Part shown: piece after piece, positions 16,905 through 26,474 of the stretch
Layout of the letters: every line of letters begins with the position of its first letter
Numbering within the stretch: the stretch's first letter is position 1
DNA from: Microbacterium mitrae
Lineage (GTDB): Bacteria > Actinomycetota > Actinomycetes > Actinomycetales > Microbacteriaceae
Reading direction: 5' to 3'
NCBI RefSeq assembly: GCF_008017445.1
Contig: NZ_VRSW01000001.1
Span: 1,302,001-1,366,000 of the forward strand
Length of the DNA stretch: 64,000 bases
Notes under the pieces: model-generated
What the model saw: only the letters and a program-made list of their open reading frames with translations
Database searches by the model: none
Told to the model about the DNA's origin: nothing
Made by a program: the position numbers and the translations under genes

Positions 16905-18736
16905 CGGGCGCTGACCTTTCCGAACAGCTTCGCGATCGGTGCGATCACGAGCGGACGAGCAGCGATCGCTGCACCCACCATCACGCAGAGTCCGGCGAAG
17001 AACAGCCAGAATCCCGTCCAGCTGACCTCGTCGGTTCCGCCGAACATGTGGTTGAGGTTGCGCAGCGCACCGGTGGCGAACACCAGGAACACGTGGATGA
17101 TGATGAACAGCACGAAGAACAGCATCGTCGGCAGGTGAAGCGCACGCGCCACCTCTACCGGGTAGGCCTTGTTCAGCTTTTCTGCCTTCTTCGGCCACAG
17201 GTTGCTCATGCGCAGACCCGTGATGATCGCCACCGGCGCCGCAATAAACACGACGACGAAGTACATCAGCTGCTGAATGCTGTTGTAGTTGACCCAGCCG
17301 TGCTCGGTGGGCCAATCCAGCGAGACGTACTGCAAGATCGCGGAGAGCGCGTTGGGGAACACTTCCCAACTGGTCGGCACAATGCGCACCCAGTGACCGC
17401 TCACAAACAGCAGCACCACAAATACCAGACCGTTGATAACCCACAGCAGGTCAAGCGACTGGTGAAGCCACAGCGTCAGGCTGATCTTGCCGCGGCCGTC
17501 GGTGGAGCGTTTGGGCGTCCAGAACGCGCTCGGGCGGCGATCGGTACGAACCCGCCATCCGCTGCGGATGATCAACAGCATCAGGAACATGTTGAAGTAG
17601 TGCTGCCACTGCGCCCACGCCGGGAAGCCCGGCTTCGAGCCTTCCGGCAGGTCGTACTCGCCGGGGTAGGTGGTGAGGAAGTCCTGCATGAACGGCAGGC
17701 TCAGCAGCAGGCGCACGGCGATGACAGCCATGGCAGCGGCACCCAGCAAAACGGCGCCCGAGAGCACCAGAACGCCGAACCACTGGCCGGCCGTGAACTT
17801 GCCGTAGCGACGCTTTTCGCGCTTCACCACCGGAACCTCGGCGTACTTGCCAGCAAAAACCGTCGGCTTAAACGGCAGCGGCGTGCTGACGTCGTAGCCC
17901 TTCGCCGTAGCGGGCGCCGGGGGTGCGGGTGCGACGGCGGTGGCTGCGGGTGCAGCGGCGGGCGGAACCACGCCAGCGGCGCCTGAGGCAGCCTCCGTTG
18001 TTGCTGCGGCTACGTTTGCCGCTACGGGTGCGGCTGCGTCGACCGGCGCCTGGGCGGGCGCGGCCACCGCGGGGCGCGCAACGGAGCCAGCGGGTGGCCA
18101 GCCGTCGCCGCCGGCAACGCGCGGGAGTCCGCGGCGCAGGGCGACGGCTTCGCCGGCAACCTGCCCCAGCGATGCGGGCGGGGCAGCTGCCGGTTGCGCG
18201 GCCGAAGCCTGTGCGTTGGGGGCCTGTGGGGCGGGAGCCTGTGCGTCGGGGGCGGCCGGAGTTACGGGTGCAGCCGCGGCGGCAGGCGCGGCGACGGGCG
18301 GTGCCACGGCAGGCGCGGCCACAGCCGAAGCGGCGGAGGCGACAGCAGCCCCAGTGGTAGCGCCGGCGGGCGGCCAGGGTTCGCCACCGGGTGTGCGCGG
18401 GAGTCCGCGGCGCAGCGCCGCACCCCCCGTAGCAGCAGAAGCAGCAGAATCAGAAGCAGAGTCCGCACCAGCCGGCGCCTCTGCGGCCTCAGGCGCTACA
18501 GACGCGACGGGCGCGGCATCAGCCACCTCACCGGCGCTTACTTCCGCCGCGACGACAGCCACTGGTTCCGCAACCGCAGTCGTTGCCTCAACCACCTCGA
18601 CAGCGGGTGGCATCGAATCGGCAGCGGGCTCGGCGGGGAGGTCGCCGCCGTCGGGGGCGACGCCGCCCGCAGGCCACGCGTCTCCGCCGGCCACGCGGGG
18701 CAAGCCGCGTCTGATCGAACGGCTATAGGTCGCCAT
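16901..18736 (-). CDS. Cytochrome b/b6-domain membrane protein with long repetitive cytoplasmic N-terminus
   Basis: 611 residues. Residues 1-280 are Ala/Pro rich and carry three copies of RRGLPR-(V/T)-(A/P)-GG-x-x-WP at about 9-22, 109-122 and 201-214. Residues about 315-611 form a four- to five-helix membrane domain like di-haem cytochrome b subunits: [55 protein letters not shown] and [20 protein letters not shown] supply candidate haem histidines. It starts two bases after etfA, last in an etfB-etfA-cytochrome b operon, so it plausibly passes electrons from ETF to the quinone pool. The role of the repeats is unknown. Confidence 0.85.
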   Translation of the reverse strand: MATYSRSIRRGLPRVAGGDAWPAGGVAPDGGDLPAEPAADSMPPAVEVVEATTAVAEPVAVVAAEVSAGEVADAAPVASVAPEAAEAPAGADSASDSAASAATGGAALRRGLPRTPGGEPWPPAGATTGAAVASAASAVAAPAVAPPVAAPAAAAAPVTPAAPDAQAPAPQAPNAQASAAQPAAAPPASLGQVAGEAVALRRGLPRVAGGDGWPPAGSVARPAVAAPAQAPVDAAAPVAANVAAATTEAASGAAGVVPPAAAPAATAVAPAPPAPATAKGYDVSTPLPFKPTVFAGKYAEVPVVKREKRRYGKFTAGQWFGVLVLSGAVLLGAAAMAVIAVRLLLSLPFMQDFLTTYPGEYDLPEGSKPGFPAWAQWQHYFNMFLMLLIIRSGWRVRTDRRPSAFWTPKRSTDGRGKISLTLWLHQSLDLLWVINGLVFVVLLFVSGHWVRIVPTSWEVFPNALSAILQYVSLDWPTEHGWVNYNSIQQLMYFVVVFIAAPVAIITGLRMSNLWPKKAEKLNKAYPVEVARALHLPTMLFFVLFIIIHVFLVFATGALRNLNHMFGGTDEVSWTGFWLFFAGLCVMVGAAIAARPLVIAPIAKLFGKVSAR

Positions 18737-18738
18737 GC

Positions 18739-19713
18739 CTACTTCTTCCGGGCCTCGAGCGCGGTGATCAACTGCGGAACCACGGTGAAGAGGTCACCGA
18801 CAACGCCGAAGTCGGCGATGTCGAAGATCGGAGCCTCGCCGTCCTTGTTGATCGCGACGATGGTCTTGGCGGTCTGCATGCCGGCGCGGTGCTGGATCGC
18901 GCCGGAAATGCCCAGCGCCACGTACAGTTGGGGCGAAACCGAAACGCCGGTCTGGCCGACCTGGTGCGACTGCGGAATGTAGCCGGCATCGACGGCGGCG
19001 CGGGAGGCGCCAATCGCGGCTCCCAGAGCGTCAGCCAACTGTTCGACCAGCACGAACTTCTCTTGCGATCCGAGGCCGCGGCCACCGGAGACAACCTTGG
19101 CCGCGCCGCGCAGTTCGGGGCGGGAGGATTCCACAACCTCTTCCTGAACCGAGTTGATCGTGGCGGCGGGCTTGCCCGATGCGGCAACCATGAGGGTTTC
19201 AGAAGCCAGCGGCTGCTCGGTTGCGCGTGCGTCGATCGAGCCCTGGCGAATCGTGACGACCAGCGGGCCGAACGTGGCAGCCGAGGTCGAGTTGAAGGCG
19301 CCGCCATAGACCGAGTGCTCGGCGATCACGCCCTCACCGTCGCGCGCGACACCGACCGCGTCAACCGCCAGCGCGGCGTTCGCACGCACGGCGAGACGGC
19401 CAGCGATATCGCGGCCATCAATGGAGTGCGACAGCAGCACGGCGTCAGGCTGAACAGCGGCAACGGCTGCGGCAACAGCATCAACGGCGGGGAGGTTAAG
19501 CGTCTGCGCATCGGAACCTTCGGTCACCAACACGTGCGCGGCACCGAGTCGTGCCGCCTCGGCTGCGGCTTCAGCGGAACCGTTCACGATCAGCGCTACC
19601 GGGGTTCCGACGCCGGAGGCGGCACCGAGAAGACCGGCCGCAGCCGGGGTGAGGGCGCCTGCGGTCGTCGTTTCAAGAACGACAAGAATGGAGTCTGCGG
19701 GGTAGTTCGTCAT
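18739..19713 (-). CDS. etfA: Electron transfer flavoprotein alpha subunit
   Basis: A 324-residue FixB/EtfA protein. The N-terminal domain runs to about residue 190; the C-terminal FAD domain has [60 protein letters not shown] and [17 protein letters not shown], the classic FAD-binding signature. I use the ATG at 19713; a GTG at 19728 overlapping the etfB stop is possible. With EtfB it accepts electrons from acyl-CoA dehydrogenases such as the one at 22986-24137. Confidence 0.96.
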   Translation of the reverse strand: MTNYPADSILVVLETTTAGALTPAAAGLLGAASGVGTPVALIVNGSAEAAAEAARLGAAHVLVTEGSDAQTLNLPAVDAVAAAVAAVQPDAVLLSHSIDGRDIAGRLAVRANAALAVDAVGVARDGEGVIAEHSVYGGAFNSTSAATFGPLVVTIRQGSIDARATEQPLASETLMVAASGKPAATINSVQEEVVESSRPELRGAAKVVSGGRGLGSQEKFVLVEQLADALGAAIGASRAAVDAGYIPQSHQVGQTGVSVSPQLYVALGISGAIQHRAGMQTAKTIVAINKDGEAPIFDIADFGVVGDLFTVVPQLITALEARKK

Positions 19714-19724
19714 TACTCTCGTCC

Positions 19725-20501
19725 TCACACCAGTCGGTTCTGGATCAGGAATTCGGCAAGCTTTTCGCCTGCGTCGCCCTCGTCCACGATCTTGACGCCG
19801 GCCTCACGCGGCGGGCGCTCGGCGACCGTCAGCATGATGGAGTGCGCCTGCGAAAGGTCATCGGCGTCGATCGCGAGATCTGCCAGCGACAGCGTCTCAA
19901 ACGGCTTCTTCTTAGCCGCCATGATGCCCTTGAAGTTGGGAAAACGTGCGTCGGGAAGCGCCTCGGAGATCGAGATGACGGCCGGGAGGGTCGCGGTGAT
20001 GGTCTGCGAGCCGCCATCGATCGGGCGCGTGCCGGTGACCGCACCGTCGGTGATTTCTACCGTGCTGAGGCCGGTGGCTGAAACGACGCCGAGCAGCTCT
20101 GCGATCATCGCCGGAACCATGCCGCCGGAGCCGTCCGTGGAGGAGTTTCCGGCGATGACGAGGTCGTAGCCGGTCTTCTCAATCGCGGCGGCGAGCACCT
20201 GAGCGGTCAGGCGCAGGTCGGCGCCGAGCAGCTTCTCGTCGGCGATCTGCACGGCGCTGGCGGCACCCATCGCGAGACCCTTGCGGATCGTTGCGGCTGC
20301 ACCGTCGTGCGACATCGACAGCACGACAACATCGGTGCCGGCGTTCGCGTCTGCGTAGGAGAGAGCAACCTCAAGCGCGCGCTCGCCGATCTCGTCGAGC
20401 ACCGCCTCGCTTGCACCACGATCAGCGAGACCGGTTTCTAGATTCAGCTTGCGGTCACCATAGGTGTCAGGGACTTCCTTGACCAGGACGATGATCTTCA
20501 T
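19725..20501 (-). CDS. etfB: Electron transfer flavoprotein beta subunit
   Basis: A 258-residue FixA/EtfB protein beginning [20 protein letters not shown], with [37 protein letters not shown] and [20 protein letters not shown]. The ATG at 20501 has GGAGGAG seven bases upstream, so the longer frame to 20543 is rejected. It is the first gene of etfB-etfA-cytochrome b and is divergent from a MarR regulator, which may control it. Confidence 0.96.
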   Translation of the reverse strand: MKIIVLVKEVPDTYGDRKLNLETGLADRGASEAVLDEIGERALEVALSYADANAGTDVVVLSMSHDGAAATIRKGLAMGAASAVQIADEKLLGADLRLTAQVLAAAIEKTGYDLVIAGNSSTDGSGGMVPAMIAELLGVVSATGLSTVEITDGAVTGTRPIDGGSQTITATLPAVISISEALPDARFPNFKGIMAAKKKPFETLSLADLAIDADDLSQAHSIMLTVAERPPREAGVKIVDEGDAGEKLAEFLIQNRLV

Positions 20502-20600
20502 CGATAGCTCCTCCTCGTTCGTCGCGAGTCTAATAGACGCCATTTCAATGTACCCATTCGCTGTGGGCTATCGCATTGATAAGCCATCAGGCGGGCGCCT

Positions 20601-20610
20601 ATGTATACAT
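20601..20610. promoter_or_regulatory. ATGTATACAT palindrome between etfB and marR
   Basis: A perfect ten-base palindrome in the divergent etfB/marR region. Its TGTATAC core is the same as in the two elements upstream of the gntR-prp operon (36944-36953 and 36996-37005), which suggests a shared regulator. The similarity is visible; the regulatory link is inference. Confidence 0.4.
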
Positions 20611-20695
20611 TCCGCACAACCAAGCAAACATTAGGCCAAACGTAACACGCTTCGATTCGGCGGAGAAAACGGCGCAAAACCGATAGCGTTGGCGC

Positions 20696-21235
20696 ATGGC
20701 AGGGCAGAATCCGCTTCGTGTTGATCCGATCGCTGAGGCGCGTCGGCAGTGGCACGTGCATGGCTGGGATGACGCCGCCGCCGGAATGACTGCCGTGACG
20801 AGCGTGATGCGCGCCCAGCAGCTCATGCAGGCCAGTGTCGATGCGGCCCTGAAACCACACAAGCTGACCTTCGCGCGGTACGAGATGTTGCGCATGTTGG
20901 CCTTCACGCGTGCCGGGCGACTGCCCCTTGCCAGCGCGATCGATCGCCTGCAGGTGCACCCCACGAGCGTGACCAACACGGTAGAACGTCTCGTGAAAGA
21001 CGGCTACATCGAACGAGTCAAGCACCCCTCTGACGGTCGCGCCGCGCTGCTGCTGCTGACCGAGAGCGGTCGCGCCGTCGTCGAAGACGCGACCGTCTCG
21101 CTCAACACCGAGGTCTTTGAACGTGTCGGCATGAATCATGCCGACACCACCGCTCTGGTGGCGATCGTCGCACGGTTCCGCGAGGGTGCTGGCGATTTCG
21201 TCAACGACCCCGAATCCACCCGCGAACCCGACTGA
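20696..21235 (+). CDS. MarR-family transcriptional regulator
   Basis: A 179-residue winged-helix regulator: LTFARYEMLRMLAFTRAGRL, LASAIDRLQVHPTSVTNTVE (recognition helix), RLVKDGYIERVKHPSDGRAA (wing, with the conserved D-x-R) and LLLLTESGRAV. It is divergent from etfB and convergent with the valine-type operon end. Its ligand is unknown; an acyl-CoA or fatty-acid signal would suit the neighbourhood. Confidence 0.92.
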   Translation: MAGQNPLRVDPIAEARRQWHVHGWDDAAAGMTAVTSVMRAQQLMQASVDAALKPHKLTFARYEMLRMLAFTRAGRLPLASAIDRLQVHPTSVTNTVERLVKDGYIERVKHPSDGRAALLLLTESGRAVVEDATVSLNTEVFERVGMNHADTTALVAIVARFREGAGDFVNDPESTREPD

Positions 21236-21250
21236 CCCACACTCCGGTTT

Positions 21251-22027
21251 CTAGCGGTTTTCGAAGGCTGGTTGGCGCTTTTCGCGGAACGCGGCCATGC
21301 CCTCTTTCTGGTCACGAGTGTCGAACAGCGAAGCAAACAGCGCGGCCTCGTGACGCAACCCCTCCGCGAGCGGCGATTCGAGCGAGGTGCGAATGAGCTC
21401 CTTCGCGGCCAGCACGCTGGGTAGCGACTTTGCGGCGATGGTGTCGCCCATAGCCTGCGCCTCATCGAGCAACGCATCAGCAGGCACAACGCGCGAGACG
21501 AGTCCGGCACGATCTGCCTCCGCAGCATCGATCATGCGACCAGTCAGCACGAGCTCGGCGGCCTTGTAGGCTCCGATTGCGCGCGCCAGTCGCTGCGAGC
21601 CACCCATGCCGGGAATGACGCCGAGGTTAATCTCCGGCTGACCAAACTTGGCGGTGTCTGCGGCCAAGATAATGTCACACATCATCGCCAGCTCACAGCC
21701 GCCACCGAGGGCAAAACCGTTCACCGCGGCGATGACGGGCTTGCGCACGGCAACCAGGCGCCCCCACTCGGCAAAGTAGTTGCCCAGGCGCATGTCAAGG
21801 CCAGTGCGGTCTTCCATCTCTTTGATGTCAGCACCCGCGGCGAAGGCTCGTCCGGCACCGGTGATTACGATGGCGCCAATGCCTGGATCCGCATCAAACT
21901 GTTCCGCGGCGATCACCACGTCGTGCATGGTCTGCGCGTTCAGCGCGTTCAGCGCCTCGGGGCGGTTCAGCGTGATCCAGCCAACGCGGCCACGGGTGTC
22001 AACCAGGATGGTTTCAAAATCAATCAT
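21251..22027 (-). CDS. Enoyl-CoA hydratase
   Basis: A 258-residue crotonase. It has the oxyanion-hole segments [11 protein letters not shown] and [20 protein letters not shown], with the catalytic glutamates in GGGCEL and in [20 protein letters not shown], so it is a hydratase rather than a degenerate paralogue. The ATG at 22027 has a GAGGCGAG site. It is the last gene of the mmsA-acyl-CoA dehydrogenase-mmsB operon and most likely hydrates methacrylyl-CoA in valine breakdown, though short-chain enoyl-CoA is also possible. Confidence 0.92.
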   Translation of the reverse strand: MIDFETILVDTRGRVGWITLNRPEALNALNAQTMHDVVIAAEQFDADPGIGAIVITGAGRAFAAGADIKEMEDRTGLDMRLGNYFAEWGRLVAVRKPVIAAVNGFALGGGCELAMMCDIILAADTAKFGQPEINLGVIPGMGGSQRLARAIGAYKAAELVLTGRMIDAAEADRAGLVSRVVPADALLDEAQAMGDTIAAKSLPSVLAAKELIRTSLESPLAEGLRHEAALFASLFDTRDQKEGMAAFREKRQPAFENR

Positions 22028-22060
22028 GCTCGCCTCTCTTGCGTGAAACGTCACGCGATC

Positions 22061-22957
22061 TCACGCGCCAGAAGACGCCCGAATGGTGTTGATGATGCCA
22101 GAGAAGTCCTGGTTTGCGCCGATACCTGCGGCAAAGTCCGCGTACATCTGCTGCGCGTGACGCCCGAGTTGCGCATCAACGCCGGTCGCTTCAATGGCGG
22201 CCAGCGCCAGCCCGAGGTCTTTCGCCATGAGCGCGCCGGCGAAGCCGGGCTGGTACTCGCGGTTGGCGGGGCTGGTGGGAACCGGACCGGGAACCGGGCA
22301 GTTGGTGGTGAGCGCCCAGCACTGCCCTGACGCGTGCGCGGCAACATCGAACAGCGCATTGTGCGTGAGCCCCAGGCGCTCGCCCAGGACGAAGGCTTCC
22401 GAAACGGCGATCTGGCTGATCGCGAGGATCATGTTGTTGCACACCTTCGCGGCCTGGCCGAGGCCATCGCCGCCGCAGTGCACAATGCGCGATCCCATGA
22501 TTTCAAAGAGTTCGCGGGCCGATGCCACGACGTCGTCTGCGCCACCGATCATGAACGCGAGGGTTCCGTTCTCGGCGCCAACAACGCCGCCAGAGACGGG
22601 TGCGTCCAGGCTCCGATGGCCGGCGGCCGCTGCCAGGTCGTGCGCCTCGCGCGCCTCCAGCACCGAAATCGTCGAGCAGTCAATGAACAGCGTGTTGGGC
22701 GCGGCGTTCGCCAGCAGCCCGTTATCGCCCGCGTAGGCATCGATCACGTGCTTGCCGCTCGGAAGCATCGTGATGACGACCTCGGCTCCGATCACCGCGT
22801 CGACCGCGGTGTCGGCGACCGAAAGGCCGGCAGCTCGCGCCGCATCGATAGCGGCCGGAACCACGTCGAAGCCGGCAATGGAGTGGCCCGCCTTGTGCAG
22901 GTTGATTGCCATGGGAAGCCCCATGTGACCCAACCCGAGAAATGCAATGTTCGTCAT
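22061..22957 (-). CDS. mmsB: 3-hydroxyisobutyrate dehydrogenase
   Basis: A 298-residue beta-hydroxyacid dehydrogenase. The N-terminal Rossmann motif is NIAFLGLGHMGLPMAINLHK; the substrate loop is DAPVSGGVVGAENGTLAFMI; the catalytic lysine is in LGQAAKVCNNMILAISQIAV. It oxidises 3-hydroxyisobutyrate to methylmalonate semialdehyde, the substrate of the mmsA product encoded two genes upstream. The ATG at 22957 has a strong GGAGG; the frame running on to 23452 lies inside the acyl-CoA dehydrogenase gene and is not used. Confidence 0.95.
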   Translation of the reverse strand: MTNIAFLGLGHMGLPMAINLHKAGHSIAGFDVVPAAIDAARAAGLSVADTAVDAVIGAEVVITMLPSGKHVIDAYAGDNGLLANAAPNTLFIDCSTISVLEAREAHDLAAAAGHRSLDAPVSGGVVGAENGTLAFMIGGADDVVASARELFEIMGSRIVHCGGDGLGQAAKVCNNMILAISQIAVSEAFVLGERLGLTHNALFDVAAHASGQCWALTTNCPVPGPVPTSPANREYQPGFAGALMAKDLGLALAAIEATGVDAQLGRHAQQMYADFAAGIGANQDFSGIINTIRASSGA

Positions 22958-22985
22958 GCTCGTCCTCCTTGGTTCCGCTTGCGCG

Positions 22986-24137
22986 TTAGCGCTTGCCCTC
23001 GAGAACTTCGCGACCGATGATGACGCGCATGATCTCGTTCGTGCCCTCCAAGATCTGGTGTACGCGCAGGTCGCGCACGATCTTTTCGATGCCGTAGTCG
23101 GCGAGGTAGCCGTAGCCGCCGTGCAGTTGCAGGGCATCGTTGGCAACCTTGAAGCCCGCGTCGGTCGCAAAGCGCTTCGCCATGGCGCAGAGCATTGCCG
23201 CGTCGGCGGAACCTTCGTCAATGCTGCGTGCTGCCTCACGCACCAGGGCGCGGGCGGCGCGCAGCTCCGTCGCCATGTCGGCGAGCGTGAACTGCACCGT
23301 CGAGCGGGCCGCGAGCGGCTCACCGAACGTGAAGCGCTCCTTGACGTAGGCGGCGGCCTTGTCGAGGGCCCAGGCTGCCCCACCCAGCGAGCAGGCGGCA
23401 ATGTTGATGCGCCCGCCGTTGAGTGCGCGCATGGCGATCTTGAAACCGCCACCCACCTCGCCCAGCACGTTGGCCGTAGGCACCCGAACCTCGTCGAGAA
23501 TCACCTGGCGGGTCGGCTGCGCCTTCCAGCCCATCTTCTTCTCGTTCGCGCCGAACGACAGCCCATTGGAGTCACCCGGAACCAAGAATGCGGTGATGCC
23601 GCGAGCGCCCGGCTCGCCGGTGCGCGCCATGACAACGTAAACCCCGGCCTCGCCGGCGCCAGAAATGAACTGCTTCACACCGGTCAGAACGTACTCGTCG
23701 CCGGAGCGAATCGCCGACGTCGTGATCGCGGCGGCATCGGAGCCAGCCCCTGGTTCCGTCAGGCAATATGCGCCGAACATGTCCATCGCCGTGAGGCCGG
23801 GCAGCCACGTCTGGCGCTGCTCTTCGGTGCCGAACGTGTCGATCATCCAGCCGACCATGTTGTGAATGGTCATGTAGGCGGTGATGGTCGGGTCGGCGTA
23901 CGCGAGCGACTCGAAGATCGCGGCGGCGTTGGAGCGGCTGAGGGCCGCACCCCCGACGTCTTCTGCCACGTAGATGCCACCCAGCCCCAGCTCACCCGCA
24001 CGCTGCAGGGTGTCGCGGGGGAAGGTTCCGTGTTCGTCCCATTCGGCGGCGTAAGGCGCCATCTCGGAGGCGGCGAAGTCGCGAACCGCGTCAAGAATCG
24101 CGGAGAGTTCTTCTTCAGTCGTGGTGGTCATGCTCAT
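22986..24137 (-). CDS. Acyl-CoA dehydrogenase, isobutyryl-CoA dehydrogenase type
   Basis: A 383-residue acyl-CoA dehydrogenase with the two family signatures: AYCLTEPGAGSDAAAITTSA in the beta domain and DALQLHGGYGYLADYGIEKI near the C-terminus, followed by QILEGTNEIMRVIIGREVLE, whose glutamate (EGTNE region) is the catalytic base position. Position between mmsA and mmsB points to isobutyryl-CoA (valine) as substrate. Electrons would go to EtfAB encoded about 2.5 kb away. The start MSMTTTTEE could be either of two nearby ATGs. Confidence 0.93.
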   Translation of the reverse strand: MSMTTTTEEELSAILDAVRDFAASEMAPYAAEWDEHGTFPRDTLQRAGELGLGGIYVAEDVGGAALSRSNAAAIFESLAYADPTITAYMTIHNMVGWMIDTFGTEEQRQTWLPGLTAMDMFGAYCLTEPGAGSDAAAITTSAIRSGDEYVLTGVKQFISGAGEAGVYVVMARTGEPGARGITAFLVPGDSNGLSFGANEKKMGWKAQPTRQVILDEVRVPTANVLGEVGGGFKIAMRALNGGRINIAACSLGGAAWALDKAAAYVKERFTFGEPLAARSTVQFTLADMATELRAARALVREAARSIDEGSADAAMLCAMAKRFATDAGFKVANDALQLHGGYGYLADYGIEKIVRDLRVHQILEGTNEIMRVIIGREVLEGKR

Positions 24138-24144
24138 GGAGTTC

Positions 24145-25644
24145 TCAATTCATCGTGGGAATGACGAAGCTGGCACCTTCTTTGATGCCTGACGGCCAAC
24201 GACTCGTGATCGTCTTGGTCCTGGTGTAGAAGCGGAACGAGTCGGGGCCGTGCTGGTTGAGGTCACCGAAGCCACTCTTCTTCCAGCCACCGAACGTGTG
24301 ATACGCGATGGGCACCGGAATCGGCACGTTGACGCCGACCATGCCGACCTGCACGCGCGTCGTGAAGTCGCGGGCGGTGTCGCCGTCACGGGTGAAGATC
24401 GCGACGCCGTTGCCGTACTCGTGGTCGGTGGCCATGGCCAGCGCCTCTTCGTAGGTGTGGGCGCGGGCGATGACGAGCACCGGGCCGAAGACCTCTTCGC
24501 GGTAGATCGTCATGTCGGTGGTGACGTTGTCAAACAGCGTCGGGCCGAGGTAGAAGCCATTCTCGTAGCCCTCAACCACGTAGCCACGGCCGTCTGCGAG
24601 CAGCGTTGCACCCTCATCGATTCCCTGCTGGATGTAACCGCTGACCCGGTCAACGGCCTCGCGCGTGATGAGGGGGCCGTAGTCCATCCCCTCGGCGAGC
24701 GCCGGGCCGATCTTCAGGTGGGCGACGCGTTCTGCCAGCTTGGCCGACAGCGCGTTTGCGGTCTCGTCTCCCACCGGAACAGCAACGGAGATCGCCATGC
24801 AGCGCTCGCCGGCGGAGCCGTAGCCGGCACCGATCAGTGCGTCGGCGACCTGGTCAAGGTCGGCATCTGGCATCACGATCATGTGGTTCTTGGCGCCACC
24901 AAAGCACTGCGCGCGCTTGCCGTTGGCCGTCGCGGTCGAGTAAATGTACTGCGCGATGGGCGTGGAACCGACGAAGCCGACCGCCTGAATGCGGTCATCG
25001 TTCAGCAGCGCGTCGACGGCCTCCTTGTCGCCGTTGACGACGTTAAGTACGCCGTCGGGCAGGCCCGCTTCTTGAAAGAGTTCTGCGATACGAATCGGAA
25101 CCGAGGGGTCGCGTTCTGAGGGCTTCAGGATGACGGCGTTGCCACACGCGAGCGCGGGGCCAACCTTCCACAGCGGAATCATCGCGGGGAAGTTGAACGG
25201 GGTGATCGCCGCAACAACGCCGAGCGCCTGTCGCATTGAGTAGACGTCAATGCCGGTGCCGGCACCGACCGTGTATTCGCCCTTGAGCAGGTGCGGGGCA
25301 CCGATGCAGAACTCGATAACCTCAACACCGCGCTGAATGTCGCCCTTGGCGTCGTCAACGGTCTTGCCGTGCTCGCTGGAGAGCAGGCGGGCGAGTTCGT
25401 CGCGGTCACGTGCGATGAGTTCGACGAACTTCATCATCACGCGGGCGCGCACCTGGGGGTTGGTTGCCGCCCATTTCAGCTGCGCCTGCTGCGCGTTTTC
25501 GATCACGGCCGAGACTTCGGCGGTGCTTGCCAAGGCGACCTGCGCCTGCACCTCACCGGTCGACGGATCGAAAACATCGGAGAAACGCCCCGATGTTCCT
25601 TCAGTGCGCTTTCCGCCTACAAAGTGCGGGATTTGACGTACCAA
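24145..25644 (-). CDS. mmsA: CoA-acylating methylmalonate-semialdehyde dehydrogenase
   Basis: A 499-residue aldehyde dehydrogenase of the MMSDH group: VVAAITPFNFPAMIPLWKVG, ILKPSERDPSVPIRIAELF, the variant CFGGAKNHMIVMPDADLDQV (MMSDH lacks the usual general-base Glu) and the nucleophile in YGSAGERCMAISVAV. It converts methylmalonate semialdehyde to propionyl-CoA. The best start is TTG at 25644 with AGGGGTG upstream. It leads the operon and is divergent from a secreted-protein gene; the propionyl-CoA formed can enter the prp cycle encoded at 32.6-36.9 kb. Confidence 0.95.
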   Translation of the reverse strand: MVRQIPHFVGGKRTEGTSGRFSDVFDPSTGEVQAQVALASTAEVSAVIENAQQAQLKWAATNPQVRARVMMKFVELIARDRDELARLLSSEHGKTVDDAKGDIQRGVEVIEFCIGAPHLLKGEYTVGAGTGIDVYSMRQALGVVAAITPFNFPAMIPLWKVGPALACGNAVILKPSERDPSVPIRIAELFQEAGLPDGVLNVVNGDKEAVDALLNDDRIQAVGFVGSTPIAQYIYSTATANGKRAQCFGGAKNHMIVMPDADLDQVADALIGAGYGSAGERCMAISVAVPVGDETANALSAKLAERVAHLKIGPALAEGMDYGPLITREAVDRVSGYIQQGIDEGATLLADGRGYVVEGYENGFYLGPTLFDNVTTDMTIYREEVFGPVLVIARAHTYEEALAMATDHEYGNGVAIFTRDGDTARDFTTRVQVGMVGVNVPIPVPIAYHTFGGWKKSGFGDLNQHGPDSFRFYTRTKTITSRWPSGIKEGASFVIPTMN

Positions 25645-25798
25645 TGTGACACCCCTGTCTGTGCCCTCGTTGGCACACTGCTCAGATTACATGGATGTCC
25701 TACTAAAAGGAATACCCTCGCCACCGCTACCTCCGCTGAGCCGCGTCTGGCATTCTGGTTAGCGACGGGCCCGCCAATGAGCCCGACAGAAAGTCCTC

Positions 25799-26437
25799 AT
25801 GCCTCGCACCCTGACCTCCCGGCGCTCCCTGTGGGCGCTGCTTGCGCTCGTGATGGCGCTGCTGGTTGCTCCGTTCGTTGCCCCCGCCGCGAGCGCCAGC
25901 ACGCCGGCGGCCGCCGCGGTTCCGATGGAGACGTACGAATGGGCCGAGGTGTACTTCGGAACGGGTGAAATCACGCAGGGCGAAACCCTGCAGGTCACTG
26001 TTTCTGACCTTCGCACCGGCCGCATCATCACCGCGAACCTCGGCGACGGCGCCATCGTCGTGCCCGACATTCCGGCCGCAGACCGCTATGGCGACACCGG
26101 TTTCGCGGTGACGATTCCGGCAGATTTTCCGGTGGGCGTTCACAACCTCACCATTGGCACAGACGAGTTCGCCCCGATTGTGATTCCCATCACCGTGCTT
26201 GCCGGCACCGCACCTCCCGCCGAGACGACAGAACAACCGGCGACGACAGAACCGACGCCGCCCGCAACGACCGAATCTGAAACGGCGCTCCCTGGTTCCG
26301 CCTCCCCCGACGCCGCCGATGAATCGCGTATCGGCCCGCCCATTCCTGCCTCCGCCGTGATCGGCGTGCTGGCGGGCATCGTCGGACTGATCGTGGTGAC
26401 CGCGATTGTGCGTCGCGTTCGCAACGCACGCACCTAG
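25799..26437 (+). CDS. Exported membrane-anchored protein of unknown function
   Basis: 212 residues. A signal peptide (RRSLWALLALVMALLVAPFV then AASASTPAAAA) is followed by a beta-rich domain of about 110 residues (EVYFGTGEITQGETLQVTVS ... DFPVGVHNLTIGTDEF), a Thr/Pro/Glu linker (TTEQPATTEPTPPATTE) and a C-terminal membrane helix AVIGVLAGIVGLIVVTAIVR with basic tail RRVRNART. No LPxTG-like motif is present. It lies just upstream of pepN but separate from it. I do not recognise a family. Confidence 0.8.
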   Translation: MPRTLTSRRSLWALLALVMALLVAPFVAPAASASTPAAAAVPMETYEWAEVYFGTGEITQGETLQVTVSDLRTGRIITANLGDGAIVVPDIPAADRYGDTGFAVTIPADFPVGVHNLTIGTDEFAPIVIPITVLAGTAPPAETTEQPATTEPTPPATTESETALPGSASPDAADESRIGPPIPASAVIGVLAGIVGLIVVTAIVRRVRNART

Positions 26438-26474
26438 CGCCAACGACAGCGCGCCAAAGGGTACGGTGTGAGGT

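Noticed and set aside
16269..17444. 391-codon minus-strand frame across cofE and the cytochrome b gene
   Set aside because: It overlaps both genes in other frames and contains no domain.
22958..23452. Upstream extension of the mmsB frame
   Set aside because: It lies inside the acyl-CoA dehydrogenase gene; the ATG at 22957 has a strong Shine-Dalgarno sequence and starts the Rossmann fold.
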